In this document: one piece after another, positions 1-11,014 of the stretch
Numbering within the stretch: the first letter of the stretch is position 1
Layout of the letters: the number at the start of each line of letters is the position of its first letter
Assembly (NCBI GenBank): GCA_032622095.1
Contig: CP136064.1
Coordinates: forward strand, 176,158,247-176,222,246
DNA length: 64,000 nt
Source of the DNA: Siphonodentalium dalli
Taxonomy: Eukaryota; Mollusca; Scaphopoda; Gadilida; Siphonodentaliidae
Direction: 5' to 3'
Notes under the pieces: generated by a model
The model's input: the letters and a program-made list of their open reading frames with translations, nothing else
Database searches by the model: none
Told to the model about the DNA's origin: nothing
Translations under genes and position numbers: made by a program

Positions 1-119
1 GAGTATTGACAGTTAACTATTAAAAATTATAATCGATAAAGTATGTCTTTATTTAAAATCAGCAGAGGGTATTTTAATAATTCTTTGTTTTCTGGCTATT
101 TTCACCAAACCTGCAAATT

Positions 120-325
120 GTGTGTCTGTCATTTGCAGAATGAGGTAACCAGAGTGTGAATTTAGTGAAGCTATCACACATGGTGGGTGTAGCATCACCA
201 AACTCACCCTCTGGAGACCTAATTCTGCTTAGGCCTCAACTGCTATGGGAGACCTAGAATCAGATTGATGTTTCCCAGTTGATGTTTGTGATGTTCACCT
301 TTATCAATTGGCGATAAAACATAAT
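120..325. repeat. CATTTGCAG-family palindromic MITE, copy 1
   Basis: The core is a foldback: GCAGAATGAGGT..CCAGAG at about 136-155 is mirrored by CTCTGGAGACCTAATTCTGC at about 210-230. The flank to about 325 is also repeated, in inverted orientation, beside the copy at 49550-49720. Other copies lie at 38961-39103 and 47721-47860. No coding capacity is visible. I infer a non-autonomous DNA element and cannot assign a superfamily. Confidence 0.7.
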
Positions 326-868
326 ATAATGGCTTGCTTCTTAGGTCTATCAGATCATGTTTGTGGCTGATGTACCAAAACTGGTTATTCACCTTTGAAT
401 TCTCAACGAGTCATGCCCTTATCGTATAATCAATCGATCGCGATTAAGTTTATTTAAGAAATAACTCTTTTCATTTGGTTTATGAAGTTATAACCGAAAA
501 GTTTGAAGACAAATTCTATAATGCACATAGCACGTTATAGTGAGGATTGTGAAGTGTTACCTTCAATTTTTTCTTTATAACTCATTAAATAAAAAGTTAT
601 TTCTTTAAATTAGTATATTTCCATAAAATCAACAAGTTCTTAGAAACATCAATTATTTCTTGGGAACAATCACATGTCAATCACACACAAAACTTTGTAT
701 TCATCACTTTCATTGGTCAGTCAGTTGACTCAACCGGGTTGGCATTTTTCCAAACCCGTTAGGGTTGCTGTCCTGAAAATAGTGTGCACACCTTTGCTAT
801 TTGATGTATAACCTTACTGCCTAATTATGCGATAACCAATTGTTTTACAGTATTCTGTGAATTGTCAG
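326..868. other. No recognised feature
   Basis: AT-rich sequence with no long open frame. I see no repeat shared with the rest of the window. Confidence 0.5.
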
Positions 869-1132
869 TTAACCCTTCCATGACTGAAGCCTCCTGAAAT
901 TTTGCAAACACACTGTGCCAATGCATTCTCTTTTATATGCCAGTCTCCCACAGGGAGCTTTGCATATATAAGAGAATACATTGGCTAAACAATATTTACC
1001 TTGACCTTGGAAGCCAGTACATTCTCTTATATATGCGAGGCTCCCTATGGGAGACTTGCATATATAGGATAATGCACTGGCACAGGATCTTTAATGCTAC
1101 ACCAGCGCCACTCCCATCATGAAAGGGTTTAA
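869..1132. mobile_element. piggyBac-like MITE (family P1), copy 1
   Basis: The element is bounded by TTAA at both ends (869-872 and 1129-1132). Its termini are CCCTTCCATGAC and CATGAAAGGG. Inside are two successive foldbacks built on CTCTTATATATGCGAGGCTCCC and its complement. TTAA duplications and CCC/GGG-type ends are typical of piggyBac elements. No transposase is present. Other copies start at 2719, 8907, 10138, 45490 and 56853. Confidence 0.75.
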
Positions 1133-1402
1133 GATTCAATTATTGGGATATCTTTTCCCTGTCTATTAAATCAGCCTGTTACAGGATTTCGGGAATCGAC
1201 AGATTATAATTGAATTTTTGAAGTTAAATTGAAGTTTTTTACTATTATTCCGGATATGATAATGTTATATTGGATCGTTACTGATAATTGTTCCATTGTA
1301 TTGTATTTGTGTTCTTGTCTTGTAATTAATGTAAGTTCCAATATTTGGAACAAACTACCGGAAAGTTTTAATTTGTATATAGTGTATATATATTTTCTCA
1401 CG

Positions 1403-2152
1403 TACCTTACTCGTATTTAAATTCGCGCAGTACTATTTTTTGCTCAGATTTAAATTCGCGCACCATGCTGCGTGAATTCAAAACTGATAAACATATTTTA
1501 GGAAAGCTCCTGTGTTTGATGACAGTGTCAGTTCTTAATCGCTCCTAAAGATACGTGTGTGTAGTAAAGACCATCACGATGGACATTTACATCGAATAGA
1601 ACATAGCTGCCTTATAATTTTGTTGTGAAGATGGGTGTATATGATCCAAGTAATTATTCTGATATTTAAGCAGATATGTGGATCATTGAATTGAGCTCAA
1701 AAGTAAAACCAAAACCGAGTAGGCTGATGACTTCCAAAAAAAAATGGTTGCTGGTATTTTAAATAGTTGGGTTCACATAAATAACTAAAGACTGTTACAT
1801 GACCACTGCTCCACTCAATGCATGGTTGTGGGTATGAAGACGTGCTTTTGTGCACCTTCACTCTGAAATATGTGTGTTTTTACAAGCATTGAAACGTAGA
1901 AGACTATACAATTATTTATCGCTTTATATGCTTTAAATAAATGGTATTGAGCTTGGTTGTCCGAATATGAATATAATCACTCCAATCTTCCGTAATACAT
2001 GTATATGTAACTCACGAACATATAACCCTCTTATTTTCCCACGCGGTTTGGTATAAATTTAGGAGTCATACTATTTTTCGCTCAGTTTTAAATTTGCGCA
2101 CCGATGGGTGTGCGAAAAATAGCACTGCGCGAATTTAAATACGAGTAAGGTA
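1403..2152. mobile_element. TA-flanked element with 40-bp terminal inverted repeats
   Basis: The left end (TACCTTACTCGTATTTAAAT followed by TCGCGCAG) is mirrored at 2110-2152. This gives about 40 bp of near-perfect inverted repeat, about 750 bp apart, with TA at both outer edges. A second inner inverted motif (ATTTAAATTCGCGCACC at about 1448 and its relative at about 2085-2101) sits inside. TA duplication suggests a Tc1/mariner-type non-autonomous element. No transposase frame is visible. Confidence 0.65.
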
Positions 2153-2664
2153 TCATGTATAATGGCTGAGAATAAAGCATTACTTACTTACTTTACTAAT
2201 CACTGGTATTTACTTATGTTTCAGACAAGTCATTGGGAGAAGCATTTAGAAGAATGTCGCAGTTCAAGATAATATATCACCCAATCACCACAACAGAAAC
2301 ATTCTCTGTCATTGGTTGACTGTGCTATAAATCCTGCCCCTAAATGTGATAGTCACTGTTTGTCGTCTGTCATTGATGCATCTAGTTAACTCTGATCATT
2401 GTATTATATGAAGACATATATTTAGAAGTTATTGCCCCTAAGTTGTTATTATGATGAAAATATATTTGTTTCTCTGCAAATTATGTTTCAAGGATTATGA
2501 TTCAGATTGAACTTTTTTGTCATTTCATGATTTTGTGGAGAATTTAATCTATATGTTTGGTATATACATGTAAGATAGTGACTTCCACCGAATTAGTTAA
2601 GTTTGAATTGTTTCATTGACAGGATACCCAGGATCTTGAAATGCTGACTTGGGTAGGCATGATC
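2153..2664. other. No recognised feature
   Basis: AT-rich non-coding sequence. A short run of CTTA repeats at about 2180-2196 is the only local structure. Confidence 0.5.
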
Positions 2665-2696
2665 TACAGTAATACCCTATTTAGGGCATTACTGTA
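2665..2696. mobile_element. Minimal 32-bp CAGTAATGC hairpin element
   Basis: TACAGTAATACCCTA runs directly into TAGGGCATTACTGTA. It consists of only the two 16-bp ends of the hairpin MITE family (family H) whose full copies are about 216 bp. It looks like an internal-deletion endpoint of that family. Confidence 0.75.
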
Positions 2697-2718
2697 TGAA
2701 ACATGGTACCCGATGTGT

Positions 2719-2963
2719 TTAACCCTTCCATGAATTTTGTGAAACCATGTGCCAATTCATTCTCTTATATATGCGAGGCTCTCAGGGAGCCTCGTATATA
2801 CAAGAGAATACATTGGCCAAACAATATTTATCTTGAGCTTGTAAGCCAGTGCATTACCTTACATATACAAGGTTCCCTATGGGAGACTCACATATATAAG
2901 AGATTACATTGGCACAGGATCTTTAATGCTGCACCAGTGCGGCTCCCATCACGAAAGGGTTAA
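2719..2963. mobile_element. piggyBac-like MITE (family P1), copy 2
   Basis: TTAA bounds it at 2719-2722 and 2960-2963, with ends CCCTTCCATGA and CACGAAAGGG. It has the same double-foldback interior as copy 1, including the spacer with ACAATATTTA and CTTGTAAGCCAGTGCATT. Its short open frame is a shadow of the palindrome. Confidence 0.78.
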
Positions 2964-3791
2964 ATCTCACAATTACAAGAATTTAAATATATTTTTATTT
3001 GGTTAAATAGGAGAATAATTTCGAACTTCGTCCAAAGAAATGAAAGCCCTATAACGGAACTGATGACAGAACATTACCAGCTGTAATCTTATTTTAGACT
3101 ATGACATGTAGCAGATATCATATTGGGAATAAGAAGAATTGTCTTTTATTTAGCTAATTAAACTGTTGGCATCGCCAAATAATGGTTTCAACTTGCTGTG
3201 ATTATATCCAAAAAAAGTGATAATAAATAAATAACTTTTATTTTAAAATTACATGAAGTGAGCATCACATGATCCCTCAATAAATTAAATTTGTTTAATA
3301 TGCCAGAAACATTGGCTTGACATGAAAAATCTATTCATATGTATAAGTTATGTTCTCATGTATGTTAAGCTGATGGCCAGCACTAGGCCTTCAATGTAAA
3401 ATTGCAGGAAAATTTGTTTACTGTGTCTGGCAAAAATAGAGAATAAAGATGTATTCAGGGTTACAGTTACAACAACAACATAACAAATTTAAATCGTTTT
3501 CTGTTTTGTTTTGCTGAAAAAAAAGGTTGCGAACCATGTACAACATATGAACTAGATCTATATTAAATACCGAAGAATATCATTTTGTTCATTTAAAATT
3601 AACAAAATAATTTTTGGGGTCCCTCTAAAATATCGAAACAATATCAAATAAATGCATCAAACAAAATAGTGTCTTCATGTACCACTCCTCGTTCCGGACA
3701 TTATTTTATACTATAAATAATGAACGAAAGATAAAATAGGTTTTGTAAAAACCCTGAATACATCTTTAATTGCAGGCTAAAAGGCAGACTT
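2964..3791. other. No recognised feature
   Basis: AT-rich non-coding DNA. No open frame of note and no repeat recognised. Confidence 0.5.
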
Positions 3792-4052
3792 TTAATCCTT
3801 TCTATACTAAATGGAATCTCCCAGTCAGTTAAAAAATGTACATCAGAATGGTCTACTATTCAGTTGGAGGGTTAAGGTGGTAAAAGCAGACGACAGGTAA
3901 ATAAAAGTGCAGTAGGAGCCCTATTTATTGAGGGAAACGTTTAGATAAAAAGTTCAACAAACGACAGTGGAACATATTAACTAAACTTATTATCTGAATA
4001 TTTCATATGGGATAACTACTCATCAATGATGCTTTAGTATAGAAAGGGTGAA
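3792..4052. mobile_element. piggyBac-like MITE (family P2), copy 1
   Basis: Starts with TTAA then TCCTTTCTATACTAAATGG and ends TTTAGTATAGAAAGGGTGAA, so about 18 bp of terminal inverted repeat next to a TTAA (right copy mutated to TGAA). The interior carries AAGTTCAACAAACG and TTATCTGAA motifs seen in every P2 copy (7987, 12074, about 56003; relic at 5721). No coding capacity. Confidence 0.72.
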
Positions 4053-4140
4053 ACCGGCGTGCAATTTCTAACACATTTTCAAGTGACTAAGCGAGTGACT
4101 TGATCATTTTAATTCAGTCATTTATGGAGTGTGTATCATG

Positions 4141-4356
4141 TACAGTAATGCCCTAAATAATCGACTCCTTAACCACAGCAGAATTATGGGTAATTTTTCA
4201 GGATTTAGTCGGAAATATGGCTTGTTGCCATTCATTGGAAAGCTCTCGGGGGAGCTTTCCGATGAATGGCAACAAGCCATATTTCCGACTAAATCCTGAA
4301 AAATTACCCATAATTCTGCTGTGGTTAAGGAGTCGATTATTTAGAGCATTACTGTA
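4141..4356. mobile_element. CAGTAATGC hairpin MITE (family H), full copy 1
   Basis: This is an almost perfect palindrome of 216 bp: TA, then CAGTAATGCCCTAAATAATC.. in the left arm and the complement in the right arm, ending GCATTACTG then TA. The short loop lies around CTCTCGGGGGAG. TA duplications and CAGT ends point to Tc1/mariner-type mobilisation (family knowledge); no transposase is encoded. It can form a cruciform or long hairpin. Confidence 0.85.
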
Positions 4357-4358
4357 AA

Positions 4359-5293
4359 CAGGGTTCATACAGCTGCTTGAAACCTTGAAAGTACTTGAAT
4401 TGGACTTCACTGTATGCAGGCCTTGAAAAAACAGTTTTTCAGTAGGGTACTTGACAGTCTCTTTGAAAAGCCAATGAATATCCTAACGGATGTACGTCTC
4501 AAGAAGTGTCCATTATATTTCATTTCTATGACGACGTGGCATTCCCAACATGACGTACCGGTAATAAACCGTTTCCAAATATGGAGTGTATTTCTGACAT
4601 AGTAAATGTATGTGAGAATAGTAGTATTTAGAAATAGTTATAAATACAACAACATGATGTGAAAGATGAATCAGTCGTTGACTGATAAAAACTCGAAGAT
4701 GATGTCTCCTATATTGCGATGAGTAAAATGAATTATTGATATATCGCCTGTATTAAGTTTTCCAACAATAGTTGAGTTGCGTGGGGAAATTGTCGAATGC
4801 ATTGACCTCAGATCTGTGAAGTGATCTGTTATACCATAAACCAATAAAATCGCACATAGTCTGTGCCGCTCTCCAAATAAATGGAGGCAATCTCTTCAAA
4901 ACGGAACCTAATTATAATAGAGTTCTAGAGACGTACATCCGATATAGGATTTTCGCCAGCTTTCCAAAGAGACTGGATACTTGATAAGTGTTTGAATAAT
5001 AGTAATGGGAGGTTTAACTTCCCTAGATTGAGCCATGTTTTTTACTAAGACTAACAAGTTATATGAAATTGTTCTTTTTACAGTTAATTAATAAATGTTA
5101 TATTAATGGAAAATGTTACAATGCATACACTGTTGCATAAGCTAAGCTTGCAAATTTCATCCTTTTGTATGATGAATTCAATGAATTGTAAATGTGTGAC
5201 TATTGCAATTGTATTACCCTAAATCTGTGTTGAGTGCGGTCCTTGAAAATGCTTGTGGAATCCTAAGAAAGTCCTGGAAGTGTATGAATCCTG
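4359..5293. mobile_element. hAT-like non-autonomous element
   Basis: The left end CAGGGTTCATACA (4359-4371) mirrors the right end TGTATGAATCCTG (5281-5293) with one mismatch. Both are flanked by TGTAAA (4353-4358 and 5294-5299). An internal inverted repeat is also present: CAGTCTCTTTGAAAAGC at about 4455 and GCTTTCCAAAGAGACTG at about 4958. CAGGG-type ends suit hAT elements, although these usually duplicate 8 bp and only 6 match here. No transposase frame. It starts 2 bp after the hairpin MITE. Confidence 0.55.
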
Positions 5294-6909
5294 TGTAAAT
5301 TTCTGAACCAACGAAGTATTTTCATCGAACACTGGCAAGAACCTATTCGCTCACATTCCTGAAACATTCCTCACTTCATTATTGTCTTTGTAAATAAACA
5401 GACAAATATTTATCATATCTTTGTAAATATCCAGATTACTATTTTTATGGAGTTACTATTTTTGTGCCTTGCTCAATTTCGTGATATTAATATATGTACA
5501 TCTCTGAGCTCATTCCATACATAATATCTGTCCTTAGTTCATCTTCATAATATTAGTATTTTATAATACATGTATATATTCTATTAAATAGGGCTACTTG
5601 TTTGGTTCATAAAGTTGTTGCACAATCAAGTTCATGTACCTGTAATATAATTATTCAATTCATTGTTCACAAATTTATGCTCTTATACTTTACGGTATCA
5701 ATTAGTACCATTGAGTGTTCTTAATGCTTCTATTACTGAATGGAATCTCCGATTCAGTTCTAAGCGTGTACATTGGAATAATCCATTCTTCATATGTATC
5801 CTTGATTGCAAATTATTTTTGGTTATTTCCAAAATAAATTATGTCTTTGATCGCAAAATATGTACAATTATTTCTAACATAAAATATCAATTAAAAATAA
5901 ATAAAACACATAAAGGAAACTAACGTGCTATTTATATCATTATGTATATTTTTTCACCCGAATCCTATCAGTGCTCAACATATCAAGACATTACACTAAA
6001 AGTAGATTATTCTACGCACAAATTGCAATATGAATTCCTTACAGTGGGCATTTTTTGAGTGTTTTAAATGAAATGTTTGTTTTTATGACTGTTTTTCATC
6101 GAGGCCACACATTCCACTGTCATTGAGAATCAGCACTTCTCCGATGATTAAAATTCAGATATCGAATCGGGACTTCTCCGGATGCTTGCCACCGGCACAT
6201 ATCATAGGTTCTCAAGTCGGTCGCGAGCTTAGTTTACAAGGCATTTCAGAAATGTCAGTGTGCATTTTGAAAGAAAGTAACATCACATTTCCGATTCTGT
6301 GGTTTTATTATTTATATATTCCGATTAAGTTTTCGTAATTTGTTTGCCATTAATCATTAATCCAGATGCGAGTTGAAATCAGGCAGACAGATTCGTGACG
6401 TGATCATGTGCCACTATTTAGCATCTATATGTACACCCACAATTGTGCATATTAATAGGGCACATATAGAGCTATATGTCCGATAGCACAATTAAACAGT
6501 TACCGATTGAACATAAAATTCTAGACAGCCTACGCCAGGCCATGTTTTGGATAGTTTGTCTACTGTACACTTTTTGACAATACCTAAGTGAACCAACCTG
6601 ATATTTTAAGGCAATAGGCATGTTGCGACAAATATGGCAGATGCATGAACGAAATTTCATCACTACAAATGTGTCAATGATAGGGTCAAATTTTATAATT
6701 TAATCGGGGTACTGATTTGTTGTCATCACTCCGGCGATATTGACATCAAATCGAATCTCAAATATTCACAGGGCCCTAACAAAAGATATACGTGTATGGG
6801 AAAAACTTTGACATAAGGGCTGCTTCTGGTTTTCATTTTTGACAATTTAATAAAAGAAAGACAATATCATAAGATTACATAGTCTTGCTCGATGTGGATA
6901 ATATTGTTA
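5294..6909. other. Mostly unrecognised, with one P2 relic
   Basis: A decayed left half of a family P2 MITE is visible at about 5721-5800: TTAATGCTTCTATTACTGAA, followed by the GGAATAATCCATTCTTCAT block. The rest is AT-rich DNA without a recognisable gene or repeat. Confidence 0.5.
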
Positions 6910-7126
6910 TACAGTAATGCTGTAAATAATCGACTCCTTAACCACAGCAGAATTATGGGTAATTTTTCAGGATTTAGTCAGAAATATGGCTTGTTGCCAT
7001 TGATCGGAAAGCTCTCACTGAGCGCTCTCCGATGAATGGCAACAAGCCATATTTCCGACTAAATCCTGATAAATTACCCATAATTCTGCTGTGGTTAAGG
7101 AGTCGATTATTTACAGCATTACTGTA
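6910..7126. mobile_element. Hairpin MITE (family H), full copy 2
   Basis: 217-bp palindrome with TA at both edges. The ends CAGTAATGCTGTAAATAATC and GATTATTTACAGCATTACTG match each other even where they differ from other copies (CTGTAA against CCCTAA). This points to arm homogenisation or fold-back copying. Confidence 0.85.
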
Positions 7127-7623
7127 TACCCATTCTTTGATATCCTGAAATTTTTGTTAAAATGTTTTCATAGATGGGGCTGGTTGGTATTGAAACACAA
7201 AAACTTTATCTCAATGACAGATGTAATGGATGGCCAAATTGTTTATTATATGACTAGCATTATTTGCACCATAATTTTAAATTATTATAAATATTCAGGA
7301 ATGAGGCATTGGTAATTTCATGGTTCATGGTATTCAGCATCTAATCACTTGGCTTTAAGGCCCAATTTATTCAAAAGTACTTCACACTAAGTATCTAAGA
7401 GTCACCTTATCAGTGAATGTTCAAAATTGAAAAAAAAAATTGCTTCATATATCGTTCATAGTAACTCAACAAGATGATGACAACTGAATTTGATAAGAGA
7501 GAAGGCCAATATTATCCAAGGCAAATGTTGATCTCTGTTAGGAGATCAATGTTTATAGTGTCTATAGTCTAGCCATATAATAAACCTTTTATTACTAGAG
7601 TTAAGTGAATTGTGTCTTCACAT

Positions 7624-7798
7624 TACAGTAATGCCCTAAGAAATCGACTCCTTAACCACAGCAGAATTATGGGTAACTTTTCAGGATTTAGTCGGAAATA
7701 TGGCTTGTTGCCATTCATCGGAAAGCTCTCCCCGAGAGCTTTCCGATGAGTGGCAACAAGCCATATTTCAGGAGTCGATTTCTTAGGGCATTACTGTA
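7624..7798. mobile_element. Hairpin MITE (family H), right arm shortened
   Basis: 175 bp with TA edges. The left arm is complete. The right arm lacks about 42 bp (the stretch from CCGACTAAATCC to GTGGTTAA), so CCATATTTCA joins GGAGTCGAT directly. The outer ends match each other (CCTAAGAAATCGACTCC and its complement). Confidence 0.82.
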
Positions 7799-7986
7799 CA
7801 TCCCATTGAGAAAGTGAGATTGTGGATAAGTTGCACTACCTGTGGCAGCCTATTTGACCCAGACTCTCATGGTCTCAACTGTATGAAGACCCATGTCATT
7901 TCATTCTAGTGATACTATGCTTGTATATATATATATGCATGTATGAACTCATTGGAAATTTTTGTGAGTTTTACCATATATTGTGA

Positions 7987-8242
7987 TTAACTCTTTCTAT
8001 ACTAAATGGATGCCCCCATCAATTTTAAAATAATAAATAGGAGTGGTCTATTTTCATTTGGAGGGGGTTCAGGATAAATTAGCAGATAACAGTATGATGA
8101 AAAGATAATGCAAGTGCAGAAAATTCATTTTCTTTGTTGGGGAACTGTTCAGATAATAAGTTCAACAAAACGACCCACTTGCTATCTGAACATTTCCTGA
8201 GGGAACTACTCACCAATGAGTATTTATTATAGAAAGGGTTAA
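7987..8242. mobile_element. piggyBac-like MITE (family P2), copy 2
   Basis: TTAA bounds it at 7987-7990 and 8239-8242. The ends are CTCTTTCTATACTAAATGG and TTATTATAGAAAGGG. It shares the AAGTTCAACAAAACG interior with the other P2 copies. Confidence 0.74.
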
Positions 8243-8906
8243 TATATTATAGTAGTGTGATGAGTAGAATTATCAAGCAAACCATGTGGATAGATTGTAA
8301 CAATAATTATAGCATATTATTTAAGATGACCTTTTCATATAATTTGATGTACTCATTTCTGTTTAATTAACCCTATGTTCACTGATAGTGGATTGAAGGC
8401 AAGCATATCATTCATAAACATGCCTATATTAGCTGTGTACTGGTAAGTATGTATCAATATACAGAATATATATTTGCAATTGTTCAAACTGAACAAAAGA
8501 AAAAAAATATTATGAAAACTACTACTGTGAAACCAGTAAGTTCAGATGTCATTTTAATTTGTTGGTATTTTATTCAATTATTGTAATGATAATTGCAAGA
8601 AAAAGTACTCTGTTGAAAAGTTATGAAAGTTTCATCACATTGGTGTCTATCCCCTCTGCCCACCCGATGGCAAACCTAGATATCGCTAGAAATTTGCAGA
8701 AAGTCACATTTTTAGTTTAATATCATAAATATAAAGATTTTAAAATTAATTAAATGGAAATGTTTCAGAGTTTTATTCCTATTTTAGCCTTTAGAAACCA
8801 ACTTTCTGTTCTAAGGGTGTTTATATGCTGTGTTCTGTGATATTTATGGTGATGGGGACTAGATGTGATGAACAAGGGGTGTAAAATCAGACAATCCACC
8901 TCAAGG
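8243..8906. other. No recognised feature
   Basis: AT-rich sequence without a recognisable gene or shared repeat. Confidence 0.5.
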
Positions 8907-9771
8907 TAACCCTTACATGACTGGAGCTTCCCTATACCAATGCATTCTCTTTATATTTGAGTCTCCCATTGGGAGCCTCGCATATATAAGAGAATAAATT
9001 GGGCAAACAATATTTACCTTGACCATGTAAGCCAGTGCATTCTATTCTATATGCAAGGCTCCCTATGCATTGTTTGTATATTTCAATTTATTACTAATTG
9101 GCACAAAATCAGCTTTTTTCCCGATACCAATGGGCATCAAGGATGCAATGTTGAATTGTGAATTTTCCCACACGATGGATTTTTGATATACAGTAATGCC
9201 CTAAGTAATTGACCCCTTAAAGACCCCTTAAAGACATATTATGGACTTGTTCGGGTGCGTGAAACTGATAAGTTAGTACGCGGGTGCTATGCCAACTGTG
9301 AGAATGTACCATTCTACTAACATCACAGAAAAATCTCAAAGAAAGTCACCATACCACTCCATAGATATCATTGTCTGAACTACACATAATTGTAAATATT
9401 TACATCTTGATTCGGGACGCAACAATCAGCAATAAACTAACGCAAATTATTTCGCCATCGAGAGTTATTGCATTTAACTAATATACAAGAATGACGATGT
9501 GTGTGCTGTAAATTTTGGTTAATATTAGTTAAAATAACTACTTTGAGCAAGATTATTCTCCATTTCTATTTGATCGCCCTACCGGAGTGTTTCACATTAA
9601 GAAACTTAGGGCATTACTGTATTATTCTGCAGTCATGTCCATGTGGAATGACGCCAGAATTGCTGCAGTAACAATTTCTTCCGGGTCCGATGCAAAATCG
9701 ACCAGACAATAGATAAGAGAATGCACTGGCACAGGATTCTTAATGCGCAGCTCGCGTCATGAAAGGGTTAA
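8907..9771. mobile_element. piggyBac-like MITE (family P1), copy 3, interrupted
   Basis: The left part (8907 to about 9066) and the last part (about 9715-9771, ending GTCATGAAAGGGTTAA) belong to one P1 element. About 650 bp of other DNA lies between them, including the CAGTAATGC-flanked element at 9189-9621. The nesting order makes the P1 copy the older one. Confidence 0.65.
9189..9621. mobile_element. CAGTAATGC-ended element with a foreign core
   Basis: The ends (TA CAGTAATGCCCTAAG and CTTAGGGCATTACTG TA) are those of hairpin family H. The interior (about 9224-9603) is not the usual palindrome. It matches, in reverse complement, an independent block at 58624-58988 that has no such ends. Shared landmarks are GTAAATATTTACATC, ATAACTACTTTGAGCAAG and GACTTGTTCGGGTG. 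This suggests capture of unrelated sequence between mobile termini, or insertion of that block into a hairpin element. Confidence 0.7.
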
Positions 9772-10137
9772 ACACATTTAATATTGCCCAAAACTGTCTG
9801 CTATCTCAAATATGGGATCACAGCAAAACCCACCTTTTTTGCTGGAAGGCCATCATAGTTTTGTCCCAAAAAAAAAAACTCTGTAATACATTCCGATTGT
9901 CATATCTTGAGATATTGGTTGCTATTTGATGTTCACACTGCTCAGCCGATTGGCAACATCTCTCTTTGTTCTGTATTAGCCTCTCAGTGCAATAAATGGC
10001 TTTTTTGACAATATATAGACATAAATAGGTCCTTAATTTTTGCAATATAATTATTATGGGAATAGAAGGAATATATCAACATTTGCATTTAGATGGATCA
10101 TCTGACAATTTCCTGTTTGGTGGCAATGTGACATGTG

Positions 10138-10399
10138 TTTCACACATTCATGACTGGAGCTTCCTGAAATTTTGCGAAAACCCTGTGCCAATGCATTCTC
10201 TTATATATGCGAGTCGCCCATAGGGCTCCTCACATATATAAGAGAAAAAATGTATTGGCCTAACAATATTTACCTTGACCTTGTAAGCCAGTGCATTCTG
10301 TTATATATACGAGGCTCCCTATGGGAGATTCTCATACATATGCACTGACACAGGATCTTTAATGCTGCATCAGCGCAGCTCCAGTCATGAAAGAGTTAA
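10138..10399. mobile_element. piggyBac-like MITE (family P1), copy 4
   Basis: The interior is typical of P1 (GAAATTTTGCGAAAACCCTG, CTCTTATATATGCGAG and its complement, CACAGGATCTTTAATGCTGC). The right end is GTCATGAAAGAGTTAA; the left end has decayed. Confidence 0.7.
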
Positions 10400-10519
10400 A
10401 GCAGAAAAATAGTGTGCACCCACTCTAGTGTTGTCTAGTTAAACGACAACTCCATCATAGTCACTATCGTGATACCGGAGTTGAACTGGTCCATTCTGTA
10501 ATTCTTTACAATTGGCATA

Positions 10520-10571
10520 TACAGTAATACTCTAAATAATCGACAAGTCGATTATTTAAAGCATTACTGTA
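10520..10571. mobile_element. Minimal 52-bp hairpin element (family H)
   Basis: TA CAGTAATACTCTAAATAATCGAC is followed immediately by its complement GTCGATTATTTAAAGCATTACTG TA. Only about 25 bp of each arm of family H remain. Confidence 0.8.
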
Positions 10572-10767
10572 TATACACCAAATACTCAAAATGCTTCTGA
10601 TTCCCACTTGACATCAAGACAATCCATTAAATCAGAATGCCCATATTAAGTAATATTTTACGATCCCTTATCAGTTGGTGCATGTTATTTTTTTTTCTGA
10701 TTTGAACGCAAGTCATATTGCCAATAAACTAAACTGGAATCACCAGTATACCTCTTGGATAATTTAT

Positions 10768-11014
10768 TTAAAGGGGTACTGTACATTAAATCTTGCCATT
10801 TATTGGACCATTTCCTATTATACTCAGCATAATATTTCCAACATTTGAGCCATGGATTATAATTACGATTTTGTTTACATCGTTTCATAGAGCAAATGAG
10901 AGTATTTCGCGCTCATCCATGGCTCAAAATTCATTCATTGTAGCATATATTCTGTTGAGTATAATATGAGATGATCCCATAAATGGCTGCATTTAATATA
11001 GAGTCCCCCTTTAA
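10768..11014. mobile_element. TTAA-flanked foldback element (AGGGG ends)
   Basis: The two halves are inverted copies. The left half starts TTAAAGGGGTACTGTACATT and carries CATTTATTGGACCATTTC, TATTATACTCAGCATAATAT and TTTGAGCCATGGAT. The right half has the complements and ends GTCCCCCTTTAA. TTAA at both edges (10768-10771 and 11011-11014) suggests another piggyBac-like MITE family, distinct from P1 and P2. Confidence 0.68.

Noticed and set aside
1229..1420. Frame containing NIWNKLPESFNL, resembling the C-terminus of non-LTR polyproteins.
   Set aside because: Only a dozen residues match and nothing on either side supports a retroelement.
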